Positions 24,286-33,399 are shown, counted from the stretch's first letter. The stretch is DNA of 64,000 nt from Kocuria salsicia (GCF_007681555.1 NZ_VELE01000005.1:86021-150020); one strand, 5' to 3'. Made by a program: numbers and translations. The notes: generated by a model not told the origin, from the sequence alone.

Positions 24286-24924
24286 ATGAGGCTCTTCGCC
24301 GCCGCGTACCCTCCCCGCGCAGCTCGCGAGCACCTGGTCCGTGCCCTGAGCGAGGTGCGCGCCATGACGGGCACCTCCCTGCGCTGGGGCGATCCCGAGC
24401 AGTGGCACGTCACGCTCGCTTTCTACGGCGACCAGCCGGAGGGTGCGGTGCCCGATCTCGAGGAGCACCTGCACGCCGTTGCCAGCCCGTCCCCGCCGCT
24501 TCGGGTCGGCCTGCGCGGCGCCGGCTCGTTCGGAGGCACCACGCTCTGGATGGGGCTGGGCGGGGAGACCACCGGCCTGGCGGACCTCATGCGCGTCTGC
24601 TCCCTGGACCCGGACGAACGGGCCCGGCAACGCGCACACCTCACGGTGGCGCGGCTGTCCCGCACGGAGCGCTCACGCCGGGCCGCGCAACGGCGCCGCG
24701 GCTCACGCGTCTTCGCACGCGGCGGGCCGGAGCTCGCAGACGTGGTCCGGGCACTGTCCGTGTACGACGGCCCCGAGTGGACCGTGGGCGAGGTCCGCCT
24801 GATGTCCTCCGCGCTCGGAGAAGGACGCTCGGGCGGGGCGCTGCACAGAGAGATCGCGCGCTGCCCGCTGGGTGGTCCCGCGGCCCCGGGCCCGCCCGGT
24901 CAGGGGCACCCCCGGCCCCGTTAG
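24286..24924 (+). CDS. thpR: RNA 2',3'-cyclic phosphodiesterase (ThpR/LigT family)
   Basis: 2H-family phosphodiesterase that opens 2',3'-cyclic phosphate ends of RNA. 212 residues. Both HxT/S motifs are present: HVTLAFYG and HLTVARLS, spaced as in the family, with the start MRLFAAAYP typical of ThpR. The C-terminal ~20 residues are Gly/Pro-rich. The start is set by the leaderless promoter at 24274-24279; an open frame to 24232 lacks support. It may be co-transcribed with the MFS gene 10 nt downstream, although that gene has its own leaderless promoter. Confidence 0.9.
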   Translation: MRLFAAAYPPRAAREHLVRALSEVRAMTGTSLRWGDPEQWHVTLAFYGDQPEGAVPDLEEHLHAVASPSPPLRVGLRGAGSFGGTTLWMGLGGETTGLADLMRVCSLDPDERARQRAHLTVARLSRTERSRRAAQRRRGSRVFARGGPELADVVRALSVYDGPEWTVGEVRLMSSALGEGRSGGALHREIARCPLGGPAAPGPPGQGHPRPR

Positions 24925-24927
24925 TGT
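24922..24927 (+). promoter_or_regulatory. Leaderless -10 element
   Basis: TAGTGT seven nt before the ATG at 24935, overlapping the stop codon of the preceding gene. Confidence 0.5.
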
Positions 24928-24934
24928 GGACCAC

Positions 24935-26215
24935 ATGTCCGCGACCGCTCCTGCCTCCCGCTCGGGCGCATGGCTGTGGGTCCTGGTGGGCTCAGCGGTA
25001 CTCACGCAGTCGGGTGCGAACCTCCTGCGCCCGATCACCTCCTACAAGCTTCTGGGGCTGCACGCGGACCCGGTGGTCATCGGCCTCACCACCGCCGCCT
25101 ACGCGCTGATTCCTCTGGTCACGGCCGTCTGGCTGGGACGGGTCTCGGACCGCATTCCGCAGCTGCGGCTGCTGATCCTCACCGGAGTCGGTCTGCTCGC
25201 CCTGGCAGGTGTTGGACTGGCGGTCGCCGGCTCGGTGTGGCTCATCCTCGTGGCGAGCGCCGTGCTGGGCGTGGGGCACCTGTGCTTCACGATCGGTGGC
25301 CAGACGGCGATCGCGCGCTATGCGGCGGACCGGGATCTGGACAAGGGGTTCGGGTGGTTCACCGCAGCGTTCTCTGCGGGCCAGATGATCGGGCCCGCAC
25401 TCGGGGGGTGGATCGTGGGCCACGGCACCGACGTGGCCTCCGCGGAGCGGATGGCCGCGGTGAACGAGAGCCTGTGGATCGGTGTCGCGGTGACCGTCCT
25501 GGCGGTGCCGCTGTTCCTGACCAGGTCCTCCCTGCCCGCTGGCGTTCCGGACGGGGCGGGCGACGCCGCGGTGTCACCCCCGGACGCGGACCACGCCGCC
25601 GGTGGCCCCCGGGAACCGGCGCAGGGCCGCGCCACGACACTCGGGATCCTGCGCGTCCCCGGCATCGTCTCGCACATGGTGGCGGCGATGTCCCTGCTGG
25701 CGATGCTGGACATCCTCACCGCGTTCCTCCCCCTGGTGGGTGAGGAGGTGGGGGTCGCACCGTCCGTGGTGGGTGTCCTGCTCGGGGTCCGCGGCCTGGC
25801 CTCGATCGCCTCGCGTCTGCTGCTGCCGCGGCTGTCCGGAAGGTTTTCCCGGGAGAGGCTGCTCGTGGTGAGCCTGATCGCCTCGGGCGTGACCCTCATC
25901 GTTCCGCCCCTGTTCCTGGACCGTTTCTTGTGGGCGGCACTGCTCCTGGCCGTGGGCGGCTTCTTCCTCGGACTGGGCCAGCCGCTGACGATGACCATGA
26001 TCTCCACGTCCGTGCCGGACGCCTGGCGCGGCTCGGCGCTCGCCGTGCGCCTCATGGGCAACAGGGTGGGGCAGGTGCTGCTGCCTGTGGCAGCAGGAGC
26101 CGTTGCCGCTCCCCTCGGCCCGGGCGGGGCAATCTGGCTGACCTGCGCCCTGCTGCTGGGCAGCGGGCTGGAGAAAGCGGTGCACCGGCGGAGGGGCGCA
26201 CGGCGGGGCGCGTGA
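24935..26215 (+). CDS. MFS transporter
   Basis: Twelve-helix major facilitator, 426 residues. The loop after helix 2 contains WLGRVSDRIPQLRLL, a variant of the MFS motif A. The central cytoplasmic loop (about 195-235) is low complexity (DGAGDAAVSPPDADHAAGG), after which the second six-helix half begins. The C-terminus is basic (VHRRRGARRGA). The transported compound cannot be inferred; the fold resembles drug or sugar exporters. The start follows TAGTGT with 7 nt spacing and lacks a ribosome-binding site. Confidence 0.85.
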   Translation: MSATAPASRSGAWLWVLVGSAVLTQSGANLLRPITSYKLLGLHADPVVIGLTTAAYALIPLVTAVWLGRVSDRIPQLRLLILTGVGLLALAGVGLAVAGSVWLILVASAVLGVGHLCFTIGGQTAIARYAADRDLDKGFGWFTAAFSAGQMIGPALGGWIVGHGTDVASAERMAAVNESLWIGVAVTVLAVPLFLTRSSLPAGVPDGAGDAAVSPPDADHAAGGPREPAQGRATTLGILRVPGIVSHMVAAMSLLAMLDILTAFLPLVGEEVGVAPSVVGVLLGVRGLASIASRLLLPRLSGRFSRERLLVVSLIASGVTLIVPPLFLDRFLWAALLLAVGGFFLGLGQPLTMTMISTSVPDAWRGSALAVRLMGNRVGQVLLPVAAGAVAAPLGPGGAIWLTCALLLGSGLEKAVHRRRGARRGA

Positions 26216-26298
26216 GCGTGCCGTCGTAGCATGGCCCCACCACCACCACCACGGGCGGGGTCGCCGCCCCACCCCGAGATGCTCCGGGAGGCACCCTC

Positions 26299-27531
26299 AT
26301 GACTCAGCACAGCAACTCCGACTTCTTGGACGCGTTCGCGCAGATGTCCCGCAACGGCGGGCTGGAGTCCGGCGGCGTGGAGCGGCAGGCGGCCACCGAG
26401 GCGGACGGGCTGAACCGGCAGTGGTTTGCCGGCTGGCTCACGGCGCGCGGCGCCACGGTGCACTACGACGCGGTCGGCAACCAGTTCGGCCTGTTCGAGC
26501 ACACCCCCGGGGCGCCCTACGTGCTGGTGGGCTCGCACCTGGACTCGCAGCCGCGGGCAGGCCGGTTCGACGGCGCGTACGGCGTACTGGCCGGGGCCCA
26601 CGCGTGCGCGCAGCTCCACCTCGCCGCGCTGGGCGGGGAGATGGAGCTGAGCCGCAACTTGTGCGTTGTGAACTGGTTCAACGAGGAGGGCTGCCGCTTC
26701 AAGCCGTCCATGATGGGCAGCTCCGTGTACACCGGCAAGCGCGACCTGGAGGAGACGCTCGCGATTCGGGACACCGCAGGGGTGAGCGTGCGCGAGGCGC
26801 TGGACGCCCTAGGGCAGCGCGGTGAGGACGTCATCCCGGAGGCCACCGCCTACGTGGAGCTGCACATCCAGCAGGGGAAGTCCATGGAGGAGGACGGCTT
26901 CACCATCGGGTTGGTGGAGGCCACGTGGGGTGTGCGGAAGTACGAGCTGCGGGTGCTCGGGGAGCAGGCCCACACGGGGTCCACGCTCATCGAGGACCGT
27001 AAGGACGCTCTGCTCGGGGCGTCGTTGCTGATCGCCTCGGCGCGGAAGGTCGCGCTGGAGCACGACGTCATCACGTCCTGCGGGGAGCTGCTGATCGAGC
27101 CCAACTCGCCGGTGGCCGTGGCCCGGGAGGCGCGCCTGGTGATCGACCTGCGCAGCCCGGACGCCGAACGCCTGACCGCCGCGGACGAGCACTTCGCCCG
27201 GGAGGTCGAGGATGCTGCGCGGGCCGCGAACGTGGAGATCCAGACCGTGAACCGCCACGCGTGGGACGTGCTGGAGTACGCCCCGGAGGGCCTGGCACTC
27301 GCCCAGGAGGTCGTGACGGAGCTGGACCTGCCCCACACCCGGATCATGACGCTCGCCGGGCACGACTCCACCAACGTGAAGGACGTGCTGCCCACCGTGA
27401 TGCTGTTCGTGCCCTCCCACCGCGGCATCACGCACAACGAGTACGAGTTCACCTCGGACGAGGACATGCTCGCCGGTCTGGAGATGCTCACCGCCACCCT
27501 GCGGCGGGTGGCGCAGGGTGAGCTGGGCTGA
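26299..27531 (+). CDS. Zn-dependent amidohydrolase, M20 family (N-carbamoyl-amino-acid hydrolase / allantoate amidohydrolase type)
   Basis: 410 residues of the hydantoinase/carbamoylase branch of M20 peptidases: hydrolyses the carbamoyl or ureido group of a small substrate. Metal-binding motifs: GSHLDSQPRAGRFDGAYG, NWFNEEGCRFKPSMMGS, ELHIQQG and near the C-terminus GITHNEYEFTS; LAGHDSTNV lies between. Candidates are N-carbamoyl-L-amino acids, allantoate, ureidoglycolate or beta-ureidopropionate; no pyrimidine or purine catabolic gene adjoins to choose among them. ATG 26299 has GGGAGG nine nt upstream. Confidence 0.85.
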   Translation: MTQHSNSDFLDAFAQMSRNGGLESGGVERQAATEADGLNRQWFAGWLTARGATVHYDAVGNQFGLFEHTPGAPYVLVGSHLDSQPRAGRFDGAYGVLAGAHACAQLHLAALGGEMELSRNLCVVNWFNEEGCRFKPSMMGSSVYTGKRDLEETLAIRDTAGVSVREALDALGQRGEDVIPEATAYVELHIQQGKSMEEDGFTIGLVEATWGVRKYELRVLGEQAHTGSTLIEDRKDALLGASLLIASARKVALEHDVITSCGELLIEPNSPVAVAREARLVIDLRSPDAERLTAADEHFAREVEDAARAANVEIQTVNRHAWDVLEYAPEGLALAQEVVTELDLPHTRIMTLAGHDSTNVKDVLPTVMLFVPSHRGITHNEYEFTSDEDMLAGLEMLTATLRRVAQGELG

Positions 27532-27667
27532 CGTCCACGGCACCCACCGGGTGGGGGCGCGGGGGTGTCTGGACGGTCGCACGCGACCGGGTATGGACGT
27601 CTCACCCACACCCCAGTGTGTCTCCGGTCATAGAGTAGGGAGGAAGTCCCGACCCGAGGAGGACCCC

Positions 27668-28831
27668 GTGACCGATCCACTGCCCCTGGACGGCGTGCTC
27701 GTCGCCGACTTCTCCCGCGTGCTCGCCGGGCCGCTGTGCACCATGACCCTCGCGGACCTCGGCGCGCGGGTGGTCAAGGTGGAGCGGCCCGGCAGTGGGG
27801 ACGACACCCGGCACTGGGGCCCGCCGTTCTCGGAGACCGGGCCCACGTACTACGAGTCCGTGAACCGCAACAAGGAGTCCGTCTGCCTGGACCTGCACAC
27901 GGACGAGGGTCGCGGGCTCGCGCGTGAACTGGCTCTGCGCGCGGACGTGGTCGTGGAGAACTTCAAGCCCGGCGGCATGGCCAGGCTGGGGCTGGGCTAC
28001 GAGGAGATCTCGGTGGAGAACCCCGGCGTGGTGTTCGTGTCCGTCTCTGGTTTCGGCACGGCGGGCGGTGCGCACCTGGCCGGCTACGACTTCCTGGTGC
28101 AGGCCGTGGGCGGGCTCATGAGCATCACCGGCCGCGCGGACGGCGAGCCCACCAAGGCGGGCGTCGCGCTCGTGGACGTGCTCACCGCCAAGGACGCCAC
28201 GATCGGCACGCTCGCCGCGCTCGAACAACGACGTCGCACGGGCCGCGGCGCGCACATCGACGTCAGTCTGCTGTCCAGCCTGCAGGGCGCGCTGGTGAAC
28301 CAGGGGCAGGCCTACCTGGGCGCGGGGAAGGTCCCGCAGCGGATGGGCAACGACCACCCGTCGATCGTCCCGTACCAGCTGCTGCAGTGCTCGGACGCGC
28401 CCCTGGCCGTGACGGTGGGCAACGACCACCAGTTCCGGAAGTTCACCGAGGTGCTCGGCATCCCCGAGGCGGCCGATGACGAGCGCTACGTGAGCAACGG
28501 GGTCCGCGTGGACCACCGCGAGGAGCTCACGGCGCTGCTCGAGGAGGCCCTGGCCGCGAGGACCGCGTCCGAGTGGCAGGAGTCCCTGACCGAGGTGGGA
28601 GTGCCCGCGGGCAAGGTGGGCGGTATCGACGAGGGCGTGGCCCTGGCCGAGGAGCTCGGGCTGGAACCCACGGTGGACGTCCAGGACCGCACGGGCGCGA
28701 CCGTGGGCCGCCAGTTCCGTCACCCTGCGCAGTGGACCCCGCCGTTGGCGTCCCCCACGCAGGCCCCGCCGCAGCTGGGGGAGGACACGGATACCGTGGT
28801 GCAGTGGCTGCGGGAACCCCGGGACAAGTAG
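27668..28831 (+). CDS. Family III CoA-transferase (CaiB/BaiF), possibly glutarate CoA-transferase
   Basis: Transfers CoA between carboxylates. 387 residues. N-terminal GVLVADFSRVLAGPLCTMTL and ARVVKVERPGSGDDTR are typical; the catalytic Asp is in GYDFLVQAVGG. GTG 27668 has GAGGAGG upstream. The next gene encodes a glutaryl-CoA-dehydrogenase-like protein; in humans and several bacteria a family III enzyme (SUGCT type) activates glutarate for that dehydrogenase, so glutarate activation is a reasonable inference. Formyl-, carnitine- or succinyl-CoA transferase activity cannot be excluded. Confidence 0.85.
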   Translation: MTDPLPLDGVLVADFSRVLAGPLCTMTLADLGARVVKVERPGSGDDTRHWGPPFSETGPTYYESVNRNKESVCLDLHTDEGRGLARELALRADVVVENFKPGGMARLGLGYEEISVENPGVVFVSVSGFGTAGGAHLAGYDFLVQAVGGLMSITGRADGEPTKAGVALVDVLTAKDATIGTLAALEQRRRTGRGAHIDVSLLSSLQGALVNQGQAYLGAGKVPQRMGNDHPSIVPYQLLQCSDAPLAVTVGNDHQFRKFTEVLGIPEAADDERYVSNGVRVDHREELTALLEEALAARTASEWQESLTEVGVPAGKVGGIDEGVALAEELGLEPTVDVQDRTGATVGRQFRHPAQWTPPLASPTQAPPQLGEDTDTVVQWLREPRDK

Positions 28832-28882
28832 AAGTGGGAAATCAGGCTCCGCACCCGGCTACGCGCGGTGTGTCCGCAGTCA

Positions 28883-28888
28883 TACAGT
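28883..28888 (+). promoter_or_regulatory. Leaderless -10 element
   Basis: TACAGT six nt before the ATG at 28895. Confidence 0.65.
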
Positions 28889-28894
28889 GGACCC

Positions 28895-30070
28895 ATGAGT
28901 GAACTGAAACCCGTGGACGTCATGGACCTGGTGAGCTTCGACTCCCTGCTGTCCGAAGAAGAGATCGCGCTGCGCGCGAAGGTGCGCGAGTTCGTGGATG
29001 CCACCATCAAGCCGAACATCGCCGAGTGGTACGACAACGCCGTTTTCCCGCTCGAGATCGTGCCGGAGATGGCCAAGCTGGGCCTGCTGGGCATGCACCT
29101 GAAGGGCTACGGCTGTGCTGGACGCACCGCAGTGGAGTACGGTCTGGCCGGTGCGGAGCTGGAGGCCGGGGACTCCGGGCTACGCACGTTCGTGTCCGTG
29201 CAGGGCTCGCTGGCCATGAGCGCCATCTACAAGTGGGGTTCTGAGGAGCAGAAGCAGGAGTGGCTGCCGCAGATGGCCGCCGGTGAGGCCATCGGCTGCT
29301 TTGGCCTGACCGAGCCCACCGCAGGCTCTGACCCCTCCTCCATGAAGACCTTCGCCCGCAAGGATGGCGAGAACTGGCTCATCAACGGCGCCAAGCGCTG
29401 GATCGGGCTGGCCAGCGTGGCCAAGGTGGCCGTGATCTGGGCGCAGACCGATGAGGGGATCCGCGGCTTCGTGGTCCCCACCGACACCCCGGGCTTCAAG
29501 GCCACGCCCATCACGGCCAAGCTGTCCATGCGCGCGTCCATCCAGTGCGACATCGAGCTCACGGACGTCCGCCTCCCCGCCTCCGCGATGCTGCCGGAGG
29601 CCAAGGGTCTGCGCGGCCCGTTCTCGTGCCTCAACGAGGCCCGCTACGGCATCATCTGGGGTGCCATGGGTGCCGCGCGTGACTCCTTCGAGGCCGCTCT
29701 GGCCTACTCGCAGGAGCGCCTGCAGTTCGACCGCCCGCTCTCCGGCTACCAGCTCACGCAGCAGAAGCTCGTGAACATGGCCCTGGAGATCGACAAGGGT
29801 TTCCTGCTCGCCCTGCAGCTCGGCCGGCTCAAAGACGCCGGCACGCTGCAGAACCACCAGATCTCGGTGGGCAAGCTCAACAACTGCCGCGAGGCCATCA
29901 AGATCGCCCGCGAGGCCCGCACCATCCTGGGCGGCAACGGTGTCACCCTGGACTACTCGCCCCTGCGCCACGCCAACAACCTGGAGTCCGTGCGCACCTA
30001 CGAGGGCACGGACGAGGTGCACTCCCTGATCCTGGGTCAGCAGCTCACGGGGGTGGGCGCGTTCCGCTGA
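28895..30070 (+). CDS. Acyl-CoA dehydrogenase, glutaryl-CoA-dehydrogenase-like
   Basis: FAD enzyme oxidising an acyl-CoA thioester. 391 residues. Three-domain fold: helical N-terminus, beta domain with GCFGLTEPTAGSDPSSM, and C-terminal helices with ARYGIIWGAMGAARDSFE and YSQERLQFDRPLSGYQ. The catalytic base is expected in RTYEGTDEVHSLILGQQLTG, at the position used by glutaryl-CoA dehydrogenases, whose overall pattern this protein follows most closely. With the upstream CoA-transferase it could convert glutarate to crotonyl-CoA. A strong terminator follows at once. The start lacks a ribosome-binding site and has TACAGT 6 nt upstream. Confidence 0.87.
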   Translation: MSELKPVDVMDLVSFDSLLSEEEIALRAKVREFVDATIKPNIAEWYDNAVFPLEIVPEMAKLGLLGMHLKGYGCAGRTAVEYGLAGAELEAGDSGLRTFVSVQGSLAMSAIYKWGSEEQKQEWLPQMAAGEAIGCFGLTEPTAGSDPSSMKTFARKDGENWLINGAKRWIGLASVAKVAVIWAQTDEGIRGFVVPTDTPGFKATPITAKLSMRASIQCDIELTDVRLPASAMLPEAKGLRGPFSCLNEARYGIIWGAMGAARDSFEAALAYSQERLQFDRPLSGYQLTQQKLVNMALEIDKGFLLALQLGRLKDAGTLQNHQISVGKLNNCREAIKIAREARTILGGNGVTLDYSPLRHANNLESVRTYEGTDEVHSLILGQQLTGVGAFR

Positions 30071-30084
30071 GTCCGTGCGTCCCG

Positions 30085-30121
30085 AACCGGGTGCCTCCCT
30101 CGGGAGGCACCCGGTTTTTTT
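30085..30121 (+). terminator. Intrinsic terminator
   Basis: Perfect 15-bp stem AACCGGGTGCCTCCC / GGGAGGCACCCGGTT followed by T5; the clearest rho-independent terminator in the window. Confidence 0.95.
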
Positions 30122-30141
30122 ATGCGCATGCATCGTCCTAG

Positions 30142-30167
30142 ACGGGCGACGACGCCGGGCCGCCCGT
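30142..30167. terminator. Second hairpin carrying the GACGACGCCG word in its loop
   Basis: Stem ACGGGCG (30142-30148) with CGCCCGT (30161-30167); the word occupies 30148-30157. It lies between the acyl-CoA dehydrogenase terminator and the end of the convergent kinase gene. Confidence 0.45.
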
Positions 30168-30237
30168 TCCCGTGGCCTCATCACGCGTCGCGGTCTTGGT
30201 GGGTCCGGACGGGGCCACGGGTCTCAGCCTTGCACGG

Positions 30238-31176
30238 TCAGCCCGGGGCGCAGCGGGCCAGCAGAGGGGCTCCCAGGACTGGTTCGCGGTCCAGGAGCGT
30301 CACGGACAGGCCCTGCTCCCGCAGCAACGCGGCCACGTGCAGGCCCACCGCGGACCCTGTGAGCCCGCCGCCCACGACCACGGGAAGCGGCTCGGCCATG
30401 GCGCCTGCCACGGTGAGCACGAGCTCCGCCAGGTGCTCCGCGGCCACCGCCGCCAGCTCGGACGCCACGGCGTCCCCGGAGGCGGCCAGCTCGCACACGG
30501 GCTGCGCGAGCCCTGCCCAGTGGGGCCGGTCCGGATGGTTGTGGAACGCGCCGATCAGGTCGGCGGGCTCGGTCACTCCGGCGTGCTCTAGCACCACTCG
30601 GGTGAGCGCTTCTCCCGCATTCCCGGCAGCAGGCTGCTGGGACCGACGCAGCACCCGGCGCACGGCCTCCCGGCCGATCCAGTAGCCGCTGCCCTCGTCG
30701 CCGAGGAGATACCCCCAGCCGCCGGCGCGTACCTCGCGGCCGGAAGTGTCCACGCCCCAGGCCACCGAGCCGGTTCCTGCGATGAGCGCGATCCCGGACG
30801 TGTGAGCGCCGGCGGCGAGGATCAGGCGGGTGTCGTGCACGGCCGTCACACTCGCGGACGGGCCGAGGCAACCGGCGGAACGGATGAGACCGGCCAGTCG
30901 AGCGGCGTCGTGCGCGGTGTCCACGCCGCCGGATCCCGCAACCACGGGCGTGCCGGGCGCCGCGTGCAACTGCGACAGGACGGAGCGCAGGCATGCGTGC
31001 GCCTGCTCCGCGGGGACATTCTGCACGTTCGCGGACCCGGCGCGCGCCTCGCGCACGGGTGTCCCCCCGTGGAAGAGGATGCCACGCGTGTGGGAGCCGC
31101 CGATGTCCAGGCCGACGAGGAACTCGCCCGCGCTGCGCGAGTCACCGGGGCCCGGTCCCGCGGGCTCTGCGCTCAC
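30238..31176 (-). CDS. BadF/BadG/N-acetylglucosamine-kinase-like ATPase
   Basis: Sugar-kinase/Hsp70-fold ATPase, 312 residues. Phosphate-1 motif GLDIGGSHTRGILF at about 20-33; the adenosine motif and phosphate-2 region include LIAGTGSVAWGV; GGWGYLLGDEGSGYWIGREA is characteristic of GlcNAc kinases; VVGGGLTGSAVG lies near the C-terminus. The likely reaction is phosphorylation of GlcNAc or a related amino sugar. It lies 13 nt downstream of the small monooxygenase-like gene on the same strand; no functional link is evident. Confidence 0.8.
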   Translation of the reverse strand: MSAEPAGPGPGDSRSAGEFLVGLDIGGSHTRGILFHGGTPVREARAGSANVQNVPAEQAHACLRSVLSQLHAAPGTPVVAGSGGVDTAHDAARLAGLIRSAGCLGPSASVTAVHDTRLILAAGAHTSGIALIAGTGSVAWGVDTSGREVRAGGWGYLLGDEGSGYWIGREAVRRVLRRSQQPAAGNAGEALTRVVLEHAGVTEPADLIGAFHNHPDRPHWAGLAQPVCELAASGDAVASELAAVAAEHLAELVLTVAGAMAEPLPVVVGGGLTGSAVGLHVAALLREQGLSVTLLDREPVLGAPLLARCAPG

Positions 31177-31189
31177 TGCGGCGGCCGGG

Positions 31190-31513
31190 TCAGTTCGAGA
31201 CCTGCACCTCGCCCATCTCCTCCCAGCCGTCCCCCTCGACCTGGCGGGAGATGATGCGCGGGGTCTTCACCAGGTACTGCGGGAACTGCTCGGTCATCTT
31301 CTGGAAGTGCTCCGAGTTCACGTGGGCCTCCGCGGCGTCCTCCTCGAAGGCCTCCACCAGCACGAACTCGTTGGGGTTCTCCAGGCTGCGGGACCACTCG
31401 AACCACTTGTTCCCGGGCTCCCGGCGGGTGGCCTCGGTGAACTCGGCCACGAGCTCCGGCCAACGCTCCACGTACTCGTCCTTGGCCTCGAACTTGACTA
31501 CGATAAAGATCAT
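31190..31513 (-). CDS. Antibiotic-biosynthesis-monooxygenase (ABM) domain protein
   Basis: 107-residue ferredoxin-like dimeric alpha+beta barrel protein, as in quinol monooxygenase YgiN and its relatives. The beginning MIFIVVKFEAKDEYVERWPE and the central EFVLVEAFEEDAAEAHVNSEHFQKM are typical. Ligand unknown. GGAGCAGAG precedes ATG 31513, and a TATACT hexamer lies upstream at about 31562-31567 on the minus strand. First gene of a two-gene unit with the kinase. Confidence 0.82.
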   Translation of the reverse strand: MIFIVVKFEAKDEYVERWPELVAEFTEATRREPGNKWFEWSRSLENPNEFVLVEAFEEDAAEAHVNSEHFQKMTEQFPQYLVKTPRIISRQVEGDGWEEMGEVQVSN

Positions 31514-31625
31514 TCTCTGCTCCTGGTGCTGCGTGTCTCGAAGGGTGCGTTGTCGCAGTCCAGTATAGGAGCGCCCCCGGTGTCATGCGGCGTCACGGGT
31601 CGCTCAGCGCGTGCGGACCGTGGGC

Positions 31626-31631
31626 TAGCGT
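31626..31631 (+). promoter_or_regulatory. Leaderless -10 element
   Basis: TAGCGT six nt before the ATG at 31638. Confidence 0.6.
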
Positions 31632-31637
31632 GCAGAC

Positions 31638-33008
31638 ATGAGCAGCCCAGCAACCCAGGATTCCGCGACCCCCGGGCAGCGCCGCACTGCGCGTCGCGCG
31701 GTGGTGGCGTCCTCGATCGGAAACGCGCTCGAGTGGTTCGACATCATCGTCTACTCGTCCTTGGCCGTGGTGATCTCCCACCTGTTCTTCGAGTCCGAGG
31801 GCATGGGTCAGGTCACCGGCACACTGCTGACGTTCGGCACCTTCGCGGTGTCCTATCTGATCCGCCCGGTGGGTGCACTGGTCCTGGGTTCCTATGCGGA
31901 CCGCCACGGGCGCCGCCCCGCGCTCACCATCACCATCGCGCTGATGATGCTGGGCACGCTCATCATGCTCGTGGCCCCCACCTCCGCTCTCATTGGCCCC
32001 GCAGCGGCGCTGGTGATCCTGCTCGCGCGCCTGGTCCAGGGCTTCTCCGCGGGTGGCGAGTTCGGAACGGCCACCGCGTTCCTCATCGAGAACGCTCCGG
32101 ACAAGCGTGCCTACTACGGCTCCTGGCAGGTGTCCACGCAGGGCATCGCCATCTTCATGGCCTCCGGTTTCGGCTTCGCCCTGAACACCCTGCTCAGCCA
32201 CGACGCCCTCTACTCGTGGGGCTGGCGCGTTCCTTACCTCTTCGGGCTGCTCATCGGCCCCGTGGGCCTGTTCATCCGCCTGCGTATGGACGAGACGCCG
32301 GACTTCCAGGCGCTGCAGGGCGAACGCGAGCGGGCGGCGTCGTCCCCCGGCGCCCGGGGCGGGGACACGACCGAGAGAACGAAGACGCCGCGCCCCGCCC
32401 TGTGGCGCGGCCCCCTCGCACAGACCATCGTGCACTCCGCGGGACGGTGGCTCACGGCCTCCGGTGTGGTGGGTCTGGCCTCCATGTCCGTGTACACGAT
32501 CCTGTTCATGCCCACGTTCTCCATCCAGAATCTGGACCTGCCCTCGTGGGCCGCGTACCTGGGCGGCGTGGTGGCCGGGCTCGTGACCCTGGTGGGTTCA
32601 CCACTCGTGGGACACCTGGCGGACCGCGTGGGTCCCGGCAAGGTCATGCTGGTCGCGGCCGTGGTGGGCATGCTGGCGGTCTACCCACTGTTCCTCTGGC
32701 TCGTGGGTGCCTCCACCGTGGCCGCCTTGACGGCCGTGCAGGCGGTGCTGGGCGCGATCATGGCACTGTACTTCGGACCCATGCCCGCGCTGCTGAGCGA
32801 AATGTTCCCCACCGCCATCCGCACCACGGGCATGTCCATCGCGTACAACGTGGGGGTCACCGTGTTCGGCGGCTTCGCCCCGCTGGTGCTCGCGTGGTTG
32901 ATCTCCGCGACAGGTTCCCTGACCTCTCCGAGCATCTACTACGCCGCGGTGGCGGCGCTGTCCCTGGTGAGCCTTCTGATCGCCCGCCGCCGGTACGGGG
33001 TGCGCTGA
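31638..33008 (+). CDS. MHS-family MFS transporter (proton symporter type)
   Basis: 456-residue metabolite:H+ symporter of the MHS group, which includes ProP, KgtP, ShiA and citrate carriers. N-terminal SSIGNALEWFDIIVYSSLAV is the group hallmark; SYADRHGRRPALTITI is the MFS motif A; LVQGFSAGGEFGTATAFLIE and GWRVPYLFGLLIGPVGLFIR follow. Between helices 6 and 7 is a polar loop with AASSPGARGG, encoded by another copy of the dispersed word (reverse orientation). A dicarboxylate, betaine or aromatic acid is a plausible substrate but not decidable. Confidence 0.88.
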   Translation: MSSPATQDSATPGQRRTARRAVVASSIGNALEWFDIIVYSSLAVVISHLFFESEGMGQVTGTLLTFGTFAVSYLIRPVGALVLGSYADRHGRRPALTITIALMMLGTLIMLVAPTSALIGPAAALVILLARLVQGFSAGGEFGTATAFLIENAPDKRAYYGSWQVSTQGIAIFMASGFGFALNTLLSHDALYSWGWRVPYLFGLLIGPVGLFIRLRMDETPDFQALQGERERAASSPGARGGDTTERTKTPRPALWRGPLAQTIVHSAGRWLTASGVVGLASMSVYTILFMPTFSIQNLDLPSWAAYLGGVVAGLVTLVGSPLVGHLADRVGPGKVMLVAAVVGMLAVYPLFLWLVGASTVAALTAVQAVLGAIMALYFGPMPALLSEMFPTAIRTTGMSIAYNVGVTVFGGFAPLVLAWLISATGSLTSPSIYYAAVAALSLVSLLIARRRYGVR

Positions 33009-33025
33009 GCGAGCCGGGCATGCGA

Positions 33026-33054
33026 AAGGCCCCCGTCGTGACGACGAGGGCCTT
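33026..33054. terminator. Bidirectional terminator
   Basis: 14-nt arms AAGGCCCCCGTCGT and ACGACGAGGGCCTT with one mismatch; lies between the MHS transporter and csbD, which converge. Confidence 0.85.
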
Positions 33055-33081
33055 CCGATTGAAAGGTTGCGGGTGCGGAGC

Positions 33082-33273
33082 TCAGCCCAGCCCGTCCTTG
33101 AGGTTCTTGCCAGCGTCCTTGACGTTCTCCACGGACTGCTTGGCGCCACCGGACATCTTGTCCGCAGCGCCTTCAGCCTGCAGATCGCGGTTGTCCGTGG
33201 CGTCGCCGACCTTCTCCTTGGCGGCACCGGTTGCCTTCTCCGCAGCATTGCTGATCTTGTCACCGAGTCCCAT
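33082..33273 (-). CDS. CsbD-family stress protein
   Basis: 63 residues, hydrophilic, Ala/Lys/Asp-rich helical protein of the CsbD family (general-stress-induced in Bacillus; function unknown). The sequence MGLGDKISNAAEKATGAAKE with repeated amphipathic Lys/Ala units is characteristic. GGAAGGAAG precedes the ATG at 33273; a longer in-frame form to 33342 is not supported. Probably stress-inducible, although no sigma-B-type promoter could be recognised with confidence. Confidence 0.9.
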   Translation of the reverse strand: MGLGDKISNAAEKATGAAKEKVGDATDNRDLQAEGAADKMSGGAKQSVENVKDAGKNLKDGLG

Positions 33274-33399
33274 AGACACTTCCTTCCGTGGAGCGAACAG
33301 GTGCTCACAATGTAGTCCCGCGCGGAATCGATGGGAAGGCATGGACGGGGGATTTCCTCCGGGGGCGAACTGCGCTCGTTCCGAGGCCCCGCCCTGCGG

